From a bacterium (GTDB lineage: Bacteria; Desulfobacterota; JAPLJL01): DNA of 10,191 nucleotides. A model generated the notes under the pieces. That model saw only the letters and a list, made by a program, of their open reading frames with translations, had not been told where the DNA came from and made no database searches. The stretch spans positions 1 to 10,191 of the forward strand of contig JAQTNV010000089.1 in the NCBI GenBank assembly GCA_028713675.1, read 5' to 3'. This document shows positions 1 through 6,211 of the stretch, one piece after another. Both the position numbers and the translations under genes were made by a program. Numbering within the stretch: the first letter of the stretch is position 1; each line of letters opens with the position of its first letter.

Positions 1-1155
1 AACACCCTGATGGTGGAGAGCTTCACCGGGTCCCGGATCGTCAAGGCTTTCGGGATGGAGGAATACGAAGCGGCCCGTTTCCAGGAAGAGAACCGGAAAT
101 TTCTGGACCTGATGCTCAGGGCGATCAGAATCAGGTCTGTTTCTTCGCCCCTGATGGAATTCTTCGGGGCGCTCGGGGCCTCGGCGATCATCATCGTCGG
201 GGGGAAGATGGTGATCTCGGGGACGATGACCCCGGGTGATTTCGCCTCCTTCCTGACCGCGGTTTTCCTGCTTTACCAGCCGATTAAAAGGTTGAACAAC
301 GCCAACCAGGCGATCCAGGAGGGCGCGGCGGCCGCCGAGCGCATCTTTACCCTGCTCGATACCCCGGGGGAAGAGGTCAAAGCCGGGCGGACGCTTCAGG
401 GCCCGAATGAGGGAATTGAGTTTCGGGACGTGTCCTTCCGGTACCGGGATGAATGGGTTCTGAACGGGATCAATCTCAAGATCAGGAAAGGGGAGGGGGT
501 AGCCTTCGCCGGGGCCAGCGGGGTGGGGAAGACCACGCTCATGAATCTCCTCCTCCATTATTACGAACCCACCCGCGGGGAGATCCGGATCGACGGGGCG
601 GATTACCGGGACTATTCGCGGGAATCCCTCCGGGGGCGGATCGCGCTGGTTTCCCAGCAGACCGTGCTTTTCAACGATACCATCCGGTCCAACATCGCAT
701 ACGGGAGGGCGGATCGGGGCCAGGCGGAGGTCGAGGCCGCGGCCCGGGCCGCTTACGCCCATGATTTCATCACCGCTTTTCCCGAGGGTTACGACACGGT
801 TATCGGGGAGCGCGGGGTTAAGCTCTCGGGCGGGCAGGCCCAGCGGATTTCCATCGCCCGGGCCCTGCTCAAGGACGCGCCCATCCTGATCCTGGACGAG
901 GCGACCTCCTCCCTGGACAGCGAATCGGAGGCCATTGTGCAGAAAGCCCTGGAAAACCTGATGCAGGGGAGAACCACGCTGGTGGTGGCCCACCGGTTTT
1001 CCACGATTCGCAAGGTGGACCGGATCCTGGTCCTGGCGGAGGGCAGGATCGAAGAGGAGGGTACGCACGCCGAACTGCTCCAGCTGAAAGGAGAATATGC
1101 CCGTCTCTACGAGGCCTCGCGGGAGGAAGAGGAGAGAGCCAAGGCCAATCCGTAG
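1..1155 (+). CDS. msbA: MsbA-type lipid A ABC exporter, 3' part (5' truncated by window)
   Basis: This encodes the C-terminal 384 residues of a half-size ABC exporter. The reading frame is open from base 1, so the start lies upstream and the Met codon at 10 is internal. Counting from base 1, residues up to about 110 hold the last membrane-spanning segments. The nucleotide-binding domain follows: Walker A GASGVGKT (171-178, Lys177), Q-loop Gln219, signature LSGGQ (275-279), Walker B ending in Asp299-Glu300, and switch His331. Every ATPase motif is intact. MsbA flips core-lipid A across the inner membrane using ATP, as a homodimer of roughly 580-residue subunits. Only the family, not the substrate, is shown by the sequence. 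The lipid A assignment rests on the acyltransferase-WaaA and LpxK genes downstream; msbA next to lpxK is a known arrangement. A 172-nt repeat-filled spacer follows. Confidence 0.88.
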   Translation, partial: NTLMVESFTGSRIVKAFGMEEYEAARFQEENRKFLDLMLRAIRIRSVSSPLMEFFGALGASAIIIVGGKMVISGTMTPGDFASFLTAVFLLYQPIKRLNNANQAIQEGAAAAERIFTLLDTPGEEVKAGRTLQGPNEGIEFRDVSFRYRDEWVLNGINLKIRKGEGVAFAGASGVGKTTLMNLLLHYYEPTRGEIRIDGADYRDYSRESLRGRIALVSQQTVLFNDTIRSNIAYGRADRGQAEVEAAARAAYAHDFITAFPEGYDTVIGERGVKLSGGQAQRISIARALLKDAPILILDEATSSLDSESEAIVQKALENLMQGRTTLVVAHRFSTIRKVDRILVLAEGRIEEEGTHAELLQLKGEYARLYEASREEEERAKANP

Positions 1156-1174
1156 CCGACTATCAGAAAAGAAG

Positions 1175-1206
1175 GTTGCTGGGTGGCTTGGTGGTTAGGT
1201 GGCTCG
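1175..1206. repeat. degenerate 8-nt tandem array (about 4 units)
   Basis: Four consecutive octads resemble GTGGCTTG, with variants such as GTGGTTAG and GTGGCTCG; the first unit is the most diverged. The array lies in the spacer between msbA and the acyltransferase-waaA fusion and is the first of three different arrays in that spacer. Period and boundaries were read by eye. Confidence 0.6.
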
Positions 1207-1232
1207 AGTGTCTGTAAAAGAGGGTTAGCATG

Positions 1233-1279
1233 TTATCAGGGAACCAGGGTGTGGGCATCAGGGCAGCGGGGTATCAGAG
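1233..1279. repeat. degenerate ~8-nt array anchored on CAGGG
   Basis: Units resembling ATCAGGG, ACCAGGG and CAGCGGGG recur every 8 nt, with one shorter 6-nt unit in the middle. This array is noisier than its neighbours. It lies between the octad array at 1175-1206 and the heptad array at 1284-1325. Confidence 0.4.
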
Positions 1280-1283
1280 AATT

Positions 1284-1325
1284 TCAAAACCAGAAACTCG
1301 AAACTAGAAACTCGAAACCAGAAAT
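1284..1325. repeat. 7-nt tandem array, consensus TCGAAAC
   Basis: Six heptads in perfect register share the core GAAAC (units TCGAAAC, TAGAAAC and CAGAAAC), with the outer units more diverged. The array ends two bases before the ATG of the acyltransferase-waaA gene at 1328, so it occupies the place where a ribosome binding site would normally lie. The same heptad appears in reverse orientation at 9368-9395. Confidence 0.75.
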
Positions 1326-1327
1326 CC

Positions 1328-3286
1328 ATGCCCTTCCGTATTAAAGACTGGCTGCTGGACCGGTTACCTCCAGTGATCTGGCTGATCCTGTCCGGGATCT
1401 GGAAAACCCTTTTCGTGCGGGAGCTGTTTCCGGAACGGATCGATCAATTCTGGCGGAAAAAAGCTCCCGTGATCGTCGCCTTCTGGCACAGCCGGATGGC
1501 GTTTCTGCCTTTCGTCTACCGGGGGCATGGCGTAAAAGTCCTGATCAGCCCCTCCCGCGACGGGGAACTGGTCAGCCGGGTGCTCGGCTACTTCGGACTC
1601 GAAACCGTGCGCGGGTCCAGCAGCCGGCAGGGGGCGGAGGCGCTCCTGAAAATGGAACAGGCGATGCGGGAGGGGTTCGAAGCGGGGATCACCCCCGACG
1701 GGCCCCGGGGCCCGGCCCGGGAAATCAAACCGGGGGTGATTGAACTGGCCCGGCGGACGGGTGCTCCGATCGTCCCCCTGACTTTCGCTTCCGGGAGGAA
1801 GATCCGTTTTAAAAGCTGGGACCGCTTTGAGCTTCCTCTCCCTTTCTCCCGGGGTTTTTTTCTCTGGGGACGGCCCTTTCGGGTGAAGGCCGAATCCCGG
1901 GATTTTGAGGAGGAACGGAAGAATCTGGAAAAATTGATGAACGAGCTGACCGAGGAAGCCGACCGCAGGGCGCGGGAAAAATCCTGTTCCTTTTCCGGTT
2001 CCGTTTTTTACATTTTTTACAGCCTGGTGACCGGGCTTTTTTTCTTTCTGACTTCTCCCTACTGGCTGGTCTGGCTTTTATCCAACCCTCGGGAACGGCA
2101 GGGCTTTTCCGAGCGGCTGGGGTTCCTTCCGGCCAGCGCCGGGCTGGTCCATCCGATCTGGTTCCACTGCGCTTCCGTCGGAGAGCTCGAGGCGGCCAAG
2201 CCCCTGATCACCCGGTTGCTTTCCACCCGCAGCGAGGAGGGGGTGGTGATTTCCGTGACCACCGCCATCGGCAGGGAACAGGCCCGGAAGCGTTTTCCCG
2301 GGGCCCGCGTGTTTTTCCTGCCTCTCGACCTGGGCTTTCTGACCCGCCGGGCCCAGAAACTGATCAGTCCCCGGCTCATTATTCTTTTCGAGGCGGAACT
2401 CTGGCCGAATTTTCTCCGCTCCGCCCGTCGGCTCGGGATCCCGGTTTGCCTCTTGAACGGCCGGATCTCGGAGAAGTCGGCCCGTGGATACCGCCTGGCC
2501 GGGTCCTTCTTCCGGGAATTTACCGACGGGATCGAGTGCTTCCTGGTCAAGGGTGAACAGGACGCGCAACGGCTGGTTAACCTGGGCGTGGGCCCGGAAA
2601 AGGTCCAAGTCCTGGGCGATCTGAAGTGGGCCGGAGACCATTCCTTCCCGGGGGGAGCGCCCCCGGAATTCCTGGAAACGATCCGGAAAAGTTTTCTCCC
2701 GCGGCCCGAGGACCCCGTCCTGGTGGCGGGATCCACCCACCCGGGCGAAGAGGAGATTCTGCTCCAGGCCTTTTTAAAATTGTCCTCCCGTTATCCCGGT
2801 TTCAAGCTGATCCTGGCTCCGCGGAAGCTGAACCGGGTCGGGGAGCTGGAAAGGTTATTGCAGGAAAACCGGGTGGATTTCTGGCTCCGAAGCCGGCTCA
2901 AGGCCTCCAGTGGTCCGCCGCCCCCGGTTTTGATTCTCGACACGATCGGCGAGCTGCGCGAGGTTTATTCCCTGGGACGGGTGGTATTCGTCGGGGGAAG
3001 CCTCGTTCCGGTGGGAGGGCACAACCTGGTGGAAGCCGCCTATTGGGGCAAACCGGTGCTTTTCGGGCCCCACCTGGAGAAGCAGAAGGAAACCGCGGCG
3101 CAATTTCTGACAGAGGGATTTGGATTTCCGGTCAAGGATTCTGATGAAATTGTGGAAAGGGTCAGGGAACTCCTGGATAACTTCAACGCGACCCGGGAAC
3201 TCGGGGAGAAAGCCCGGGCCTTTGTCAGGGGAGAGGGCGGGATCCTGGACAGTTATTGCGAGCGGATCAAGCCTTACTTGGAATAA
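1328..3286 (+). CDS. waaA: Fused DUF374 (LpxJ-like) lipid A acyltransferase and Kdo transferase WaaA
   Basis: A 652-residue bifunctional protein. Residues 1-215 are a DUF374 lysophospholipid-acyltransferase-like domain: FWHSRM with His54, SRDGE with Asp78, RGSSSRQG (95-102) and TPDGPRGP (122-129). DUF374 includes LpxJ, a lipid A secondary acyltransferase. Residues 222-252 are strongly hydrophobic and match the N-terminal membrane anchor of WaaA. From there the protein follows WaaA at normal length (about 430 residues): HCASVGE with Glu286, the likely catalytic base; EAELWPN (355-361); GDLKWA (430-435); GSTHPGEE (468-475); FVGGSLVPVGGHN (554-566). WaaA transfers Kdo from CMP-Kdo to the lipid A precursor at the cytoplasmic face. 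No Met occurs after residue 204, so a separate WaaA could start only at Met204 (1937) or a non-ATG codon. No clear Shine-Dalgarno precedes 1328. WaaA is certain; acyl specificity is inferred. Confidence 0.93.
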   Translation: MPFRIKDWLLDRLPPVIWLILSGIWKTLFVRELFPERIDQFWRKKAPVIVAFWHSRMAFLPFVYRGHGVKVLISPSRDGELVSRVLGYFGLETVRGSSSRQGAEALLKMEQAMREGFEAGITPDGPRGPAREIKPGVIELARRTGAPIVPLTFASGRKIRFKSWDRFELPLPFSRGFFLWGRPFRVKAESRDFEEERKNLEKLMNELTEEADRRAREKSCSFSGSVFYIFYSLVTGLFFFLTSPYWLVWLLSNPRERQGFSERLGFLPASAGLVHPIWFHCASVGELEAAKPLITRLLSTRSEEGVVISVTTAIGREQARKRFPGARVFFLPLDLGFLTRRAQKLISPRLIILFEAELWPNFLRSARRLGIPVCLLNGRISEKSARGYRLAGSFFREFTDGIECFLVKGEQDAQRLVNLGVGPEKVQVLGDLKWAGDHSFPGGAPPEFLETIRKSFLPRPEDPVLVAGSTHPGEEEILLQAFLKLSSRYPGFKLILAPRKLNRVGELERLLQENRVDFWLRSRLKASSGPPPPVLILDTIGELREVYSLGRVVFVGGSLVPVGGHNLVEAAYWGKPVLFGPHLEKQKETAAQFLTEGFGFPVKDSDEIVERVRELLDNFNATRELGEKARAFVRGEGGILDSYCERIKPYLE

Positions 3287-3303
3287 GGCGGACGGCAGGT
3301 AAT

Positions 3304-3345
3304 AAACATAGAGCATAGAGCAAAGGGCGTAGCGCATAGCGCAAA
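3304..3345. repeat. 7-nt tandem array, consensus GAGCATA / GCGCATA
   Basis: Six heptads in register (for example GAGCATA, GAGCAAA, GCGCATA and GCGCAAA) begin 17 nt after the stop of the acyltransferase-waaA gene. Changes fall at the same unit positions. The 9-nt array follows after two bases. Confidence 0.7.
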
Positions 3346-3347
3346 GA

Positions 3348-3392
3348 TGTCCGTTGAGTCCGTAGTGTCCATTGGGTTCATTGTGTCTATTT
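3348..3392. repeat. 9-nt tandem array, consensus TGTCCATTG
   Basis: Five nonads in register resemble TGTCCATTG, with AGTCCGTAG and GGTTCATTG among the variants. The period is clearly 9, unlike the 7-nt arrays on either side in the same spacer, so period and unit are not constant within this locus. Confidence 0.65.
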
Positions 3393-3420
3393 AGTTTTAA
3401 AGAAGACCGGGGGGAAAAGT

Positions 3421-3450
3421 GAGATTTTTCGCAAGAGGCTCAGAATGACA
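3421..3450. repeat. possible dispersed GAGATT...CAGAATGACA element
   Basis: This 30-nt stretch starts with GAGATTTTTCGC and ends with GCTCAGAATGACA. From memory it resembles a motif seen in spacers of many uncultured bacteria, GAGATTCTTCGC followed by GCTCAGAATGACA, here with a diverged centre. It has no internal 7-9-nt period. It may be a decayed dispersed repeat; only a database search can confirm this. Confidence 0.35.
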
Positions 3451-3466
3451 AAAATTTTATTAATAA

Positions 3467-3490
3467 CCTTGAACCGTGAACTTTGAACCC
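3467..3490. repeat. 7-nt tandem array, consensus CCTTGAA
   Basis: Three clear heptads (CCTTGAA, CCGTGAA, CTTTGAA) and the start of a fourth lie directly upstream of the lpxK-gmhB ATG at 3499. The words match the array at 6184-6211, showing that one unit recurs at two sites about 2.7 kb apart. Confidence 0.65.
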
Positions 3491-3498
3491 TGCTTCTC

Positions 3499-5145
3499 AT
3501 GTTAATTGCACGGATCGTTTTTAAATTGGAAAATTTCTGGACCCGCGTGGCGGGAAACCCGCTGGGGTCGGGACTCCTCCGGCTGTTTTCCGGTTTTTAC
3601 GCCCTGCTGCTCCGGGCGCGGGAGCTGGTTTTCCGGCTCGGGCTCATCCGCTCCCGGTCCTTTCCGGTCCCGGTAATCTCCGTCGGTAATTTGCACCTCG
3701 GCGGCACGGGGAAAACCCCCCTGGTTCGCTTCCTGGCGGAAAAGTTTTCTCTCTCCGGGATCCGGCCGGCCGTTTTGACCCGGGGCTACGGCCGGAGCGG
3801 AAAAACGGAAATCATCATCTCCGGAACCGGGAAGAATGAACCCGACTCTGCGCAGGTGGGGGACGAGCCCTTTCTGCTCTCCCGCTGGCTTCCCGGGGTC
3901 AAGATCGGGGTCGGAAAGGACCGCCGCCGGTCCGGGGAATTGCTCTTCCGGCAGGGAAGTCCGCAGGTGATTTTGCTGGACGACGGTTTTTCCCATCATC
4001 GTTTAAAAAAGGATCTCGAAATCCTGACGGTCCCGGCCCGGCCGGGACCGCTGGATCGCAGGCTTTTTCCCCGGGGCACCCTCCGCGAGCCGTTCTCCGG
4101 GATCAGGCGGGCGGATCTGATCGTGATTTCCGGGGAGAATCCCGATCCGGAATGGCAGGCGGAACTGGCCCGGGAACATCCCGGCGGGGTTTTTTTTCGG
4201 GCGCGTTTTCAAATCAATCAATACCGGCCGCTGGGAGCCAAAGCCCGTCCGGGTGACCTTCCGGGGATGAGACCGGCGGGATTTTTCCGGGGCCGGGCGG
4301 CCCTGGGACTGGCGGGAATCGGCCGGCCGGAATCCTTCTTCGCTTCCCTGGAAAAAGAAGGGGCCCAGATCCGGGAAAAAGTTGTTTATCCGGATCATTT
4401 CCCTTACGGGGAAAAGGACCTGGCCCGGATCGAGCGCCGGGCCCGGGAGCAAGGGATTGATCTGATCCTGACCACGGAGAAGGACGGGGCCAGGCTGGAA
4501 AAGCTCCGGCGGACGGGGCCGCCCGCGGGTCCCGAGTGGTGGGAGGCGCGGGGGGAACTCCGGCTCGAGCGCGGCGAAGAATTATTCCGGATGATCCTGG
4601 CCCGGCTCCGGGACCGGTCTCCGGCGATTTTCATGGACCGGGACGGGACGATCAATGAGGATAACGGCTATCTCACCCGGCCGGAGGACCTGAAAATCAT
4701 CCCCGGGGCGGAGGCAGCCATCCGGAGGATTAATGCGGGCCCTTACCTGGCGGTGTTGATCTCGAATCAATCCGTGGTGAACCGGGGAATGGCCAGCGAG
4801 AACCGGGTCCGGGTGGTCGAGCTCAGGCTGGAGGAATTGCTGGGGGCCGGGGGCGCTTTTCTGGACGGGGCTTATTACTGTCCCCACCGGCCCGATGAGG
4901 GATGCGCCTGCCGGAAACCGGAAACCGGCCTGGTCCGGAAGGCGGTTTCCGATCTGGGCATTGCCCTCGAGGCGTCTTATTACATCGGCGACAAGGATAC
5001 CGATATCGAACTGGCCCGCCGCCTCGGGATCAAGGCGGTCCGGGTCGGACCGCCCCCCGATCACGCCCCGGGTGTTCCGGCGGATTTTGTTGCCCGCGAC
5101 CTGGCCCACGCGGTAGACTGGATCATGGGGAATGTAACGGTTTAG
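3499..5145 (+). CDS. lpxK: Fused lipid A 4'-kinase LpxK and heptose bisphosphate phosphatase GmhB
   Basis: A 548-residue protein with two complete enzymes. Residues 1-372 are LpxK, which phosphorylates the 4' position of the lipid A disaccharide at the inner membrane: an N-terminal hydrophobic helix (about 24-48), P-loop GGTGKT (68-73), RGYGR (95-99), VGDEP (120-124, Asp122), DDGFSHHRL (161-169) and YPDH (297-300, His300). Residues 374-548 are a HAD phosphatase of the GmhB type: DRDGT with nucleophile Asp380 and Asp382, SNQS (422-425), zinc ligands Cys461, His463, Cys469 and Cys471, Lys473, and GDKDTD with Asp498. GmhB removes the 1-phosphate from D,D-heptose 1,7-bisphosphate. There is essentially no linker. 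The LpxK motif usually read as DDGFQH has Ser at 165. Met365 (4591) is a possible but weak internal start. No clear ribosome binding site precedes 3499. Confidence 0.93.
   Translation: MLIARIVFKLENFWTRVAGNPLGSGLLRLFSGFYALLLRARELVFRLGLIRSRSFPVPVISVGNLHLGGTGKTPLVRFLAEKFSLSGIRPAVLTRGYGRSGKTEIIISGTGKNEPDSAQVGDEPFLLSRWLPGVKIGVGKDRRRSGELLFRQGSPQVILLDDGFSHHRLKKDLEILTVPARPGPLDRRLFPRGTLREPFSGIRRADLIVISGENPDPEWQAELAREHPGGVFFRARFQINQYRPLGAKARPGDLPGMRPAGFFRGRAALGLAGIGRPESFFASLEKEGAQIREKVVYPDHFPYGEKDLARIERRAREQGIDLILTTEKDGARLEKLRRTGPPAGPEWWEARGELRLERGEELFRMILARLRDRSPAIFMDRDGTINEDNGYLTRPEDLKIIPGAEAAIRRINAGPYLAVLISNQSVVNRGMASENRVRVVELRLEELLGAGGAFLDGAYYCPHRPDEGCACRKPETGLVRKAVSDLGIALEASYYIGDKDTDIELARRLGIKAVRVGPPPDHAPGVPADFVARDLAHAVDWIMGNVTV
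4028..4050. repeat. perfect 11-bp inverted repeat inside lpxK
   Basis: Left arm 4028-4038 (CGGTCCCGGCC) is exactly complementary to the right arm 4040-4050, with one central base. It lies where the LpxK sequence departs from the usual family pattern (residues about 177-184). In such GC-rich sequence a chance palindrome is possible. Confidence 0.5.
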
Positions 5146-5147
5146 AA

Positions 5148-5158
5148 GGGAGGAGGAG
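5148..5158 (+). promoter_or_regulatory. strong Shine-Dalgarno of the Trm112-like gene
   Basis: The purine run GGGAGGAGGAG sits in the 14-nt gap between the lpxK-gmhB stop (5143-5145) and the ATG at 5160. It fixes that start and implies translational coupling. It contrasts with the array-preceded genes here, which lack such a site. Confidence 0.8.
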
Positions 5159-5159
5159 A

Positions 5160-5339
5160 ATGGCGATTGACAAGGAACTGCTCGAAATCCTGGCCTGTCC
5201 CAAGTGCAAGGGCGACATCCAGCTGAATGAAAAGGGGGATGGCCTCATCTGTCCCAAATGCAAACTGCTCTATCGGATCGAGGACGATATCCCGATCATG
5301 CTGATCGAGGAAGCCACCCCGGTCAACCAAGCCAAGTAG
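5160..5339 (+). CDS. Trm112/YcaR-like small zinc-ribbon protein (UPF0434)
   Basis: A 59-residue protein with two CPKC knuckles (Cys13, Cys16, Cys31, Cys34) that probably bind one zinc ion, then the acidic stretch IEDDIPIMLIEEA typical of the Trm112/YcaR family. In archaea and eukaryotes Trm112 activates partner methyltransferases; the role of the bacterial members is not settled. In E. coli the homologue ycaR lies between lpxK and kdsB, so the location directly after lpxK is a conserved linkage rather than chance. The gene starts 14 nt after the lpxK-gmhB stop behind a strong Shine-Dalgarno, and the two are almost certainly cotranscribed. Length is normal for the family. No methyltransferase gene is visible nearby. 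Confidence 0.9.
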   Translation: MAIDKELLEILACPKCKGDIQLNEKGDGLICPKCKLLYRIEDDIPIMLIEEATPVNQAK

Positions 5340-5346
5340 TTTGTGT

Positions 5347-5394
5347 GTTGATAAGTTAGTAGTTTGTAAAACACAAACTCACTAACTTGCCAAC
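5347..5394. other. long imperfect hairpin between trm112-like gene and GT2 gene
   Basis: The arms 5347-5367 and 5373-5394 can pair over about 20 positions around the 5-nt loop AAAAC. The defects are one bulged C (5380), one G-T wobble and one mismatch. No T-tract follows, so it is not a standard Rho-independent terminator. It arises where octads of opposite orientation meet, and could act as an attenuator, an mRNA processing site, or nothing. Confidence 0.55.
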
Positions 5395-5428
5395 TTACTA
5401 ACACACTAACTTACTAACACACTTTATT
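5373..5428. repeat. 8-nt tandem array, consensus ACTAACTT / ACTAACAC
   Basis: Seven octads end exactly at base 5428, the base before the GT2 start codon. The central units alternate between ACTAACTT and ACTAACAC, and the first and last are diverged. The array replaces any purine-rich ribosome binding site. Its first part forms the right arm of the hairpin. Confidence 0.75.
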
Positions 5429-6202
5429 ATGGAAGGTCTCTCCGTCATCATCATTACCCTCAACGAGGAAAAAAACCTGCCGGATTGCCTGGCCTCGGTG
5501 GCCTTCGCCGACGAGATTGTGGTGGTTGACTCGGGGAGCACGGACCTGACCCGGGAGCTGGCCGAGAAGCATGGGGCCCGGGTCATCCGCCAGGACTGGC
5601 TGGGCTATGGAAGGCAGAAGGCCTTTGCCCTGACCCAGGCCCGGAAGCCCTGGGTGCTGTCCCTGGACGCGGACGAGAGGGTTTCCCCGGGCCTCGCCGC
5701 GGAGATCCGGAAGATCCTCGGCGGGGAGGCGGGACAGGACGGTTTTTACGCGCGCCGCCAGAATTATTTTCTGGGCCGGCTGATGCGCCACGGAGGCTGG
5801 GAGCGGGACTGGGTGATGCGCCTTTTCCGCAAGGAGAAGGGGAGCTTCACCCTTTCTCCGGTGCACGAGAAAGTCGAGGTGGAGGGAAAAACCGGGCGCC
5901 TGGAAACCCCCCTGCTTCACTATACCTTCGCGACCCTGGATGATTGTTTTCTTAAGATGGACCGTTATGCCGCCCTCTCCGCGGCCGACCTGGCAAAACG
6001 GGGGAAACGGGCCCGCTGGTATAACCTGCTTTTCAATCCGGTGTTTCGATTCTTCCGGATGTATATCCTGGAACGGGGATTTCTGGACGGGTACCACGGG
6101 CTGGTCCTGGCCGGGCTGTATTCCATGTATGTCTTTAACCGCTATGCCAGGCTGTGGGAGCTGAACCAGATCCAGTCAGGTTTACCGAACGTTGAACCCT
6201 GA
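5429..6202 (+). CDS. Family 2 glycosyltransferase, WaaE/KdtX-like (LPS inner core)
   Basis: A 257-residue GT-A enzyme, full length for the WaaE group. The N-terminus SVIIITLNEEKNL (5-17) starts the nucleotide-sugar fold; VVVDSGSTD (31-39) is the first conserved acidic loop; LDADE (79-83) contains the metal-binding DxD (Asp80, Asp82). HGGWERDWVMRLF (121-133) and the C-terminal ERGFLDGYHG (215-224) are typical of WaaE-like inner-core glucosyltransferases. The expected role is transfer of a hexose, often glucose, to inner-core heptose at the cytoplasmic face; donor and acceptor cannot be read from the sequence. Its last codons and TGA stop are made of a heptad array. The next gene lies in the same reading frame only three bases on. 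An octad array directly abuts the ATG, with no Shine-Dalgarno. Confidence 0.88.
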   Translation: MEGLSVIIITLNEEKNLPDCLASVAFADEIVVVDSGSTDLTRELAEKHGARVIRQDWLGYGRQKAFALTQARKPWVLSLDADERVSPGLAAEIRKILGGEAGQDGFYARRQNYFLGRLMRHGGWERDWVMRLFRKEKGSFTLSPVHEKVEVEGKTGRLETPLLHYTFATLDDCFLKMDRYAALSAADLAKRGKRARWYNLLFNPVFRFFRMYILERGFLDGYHGLVLAGLYSMYVFNRYARLWELNQIQSGLPNVEP

Positions 6203-6211
6203 ACCTTGAAT
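6184..6211. repeat. 7-nt tandem array forming the GT2-waaF junction
   Basis: Four heptads in register (ACCGAAC, GTTGAAC, CCTGAAC, CTTGAAT) span the end of the GT2 gene and the start of waaF. The TGA stop (6200-6202) comes from the third unit and the TTG start (6206-6208) from the fourth. The same words occur at 3467-3490. Confidence 0.7.

Noticed and set aside
2059-2740. Overlapping minus-strand frames of about 220 codons opposite waaA
   Set aside because: Low-complexity Arg/Pro/Gly-rich translation typical of antisense shadows; the plus strand encodes intact WaaA motifs.
3304-3494. CRISPR-like repeats in the spacer before lpxK
   Set aside because: Units are only 7 or 9 nt, directly tandem without unique spacers, and degenerate; this is not a CRISPR array and no cas gene is present.
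5347-5394. Rho-independent terminator
   Set aside because: The stem is long but AT-rich and imperfect, and no T-tract follows the 3' arm.
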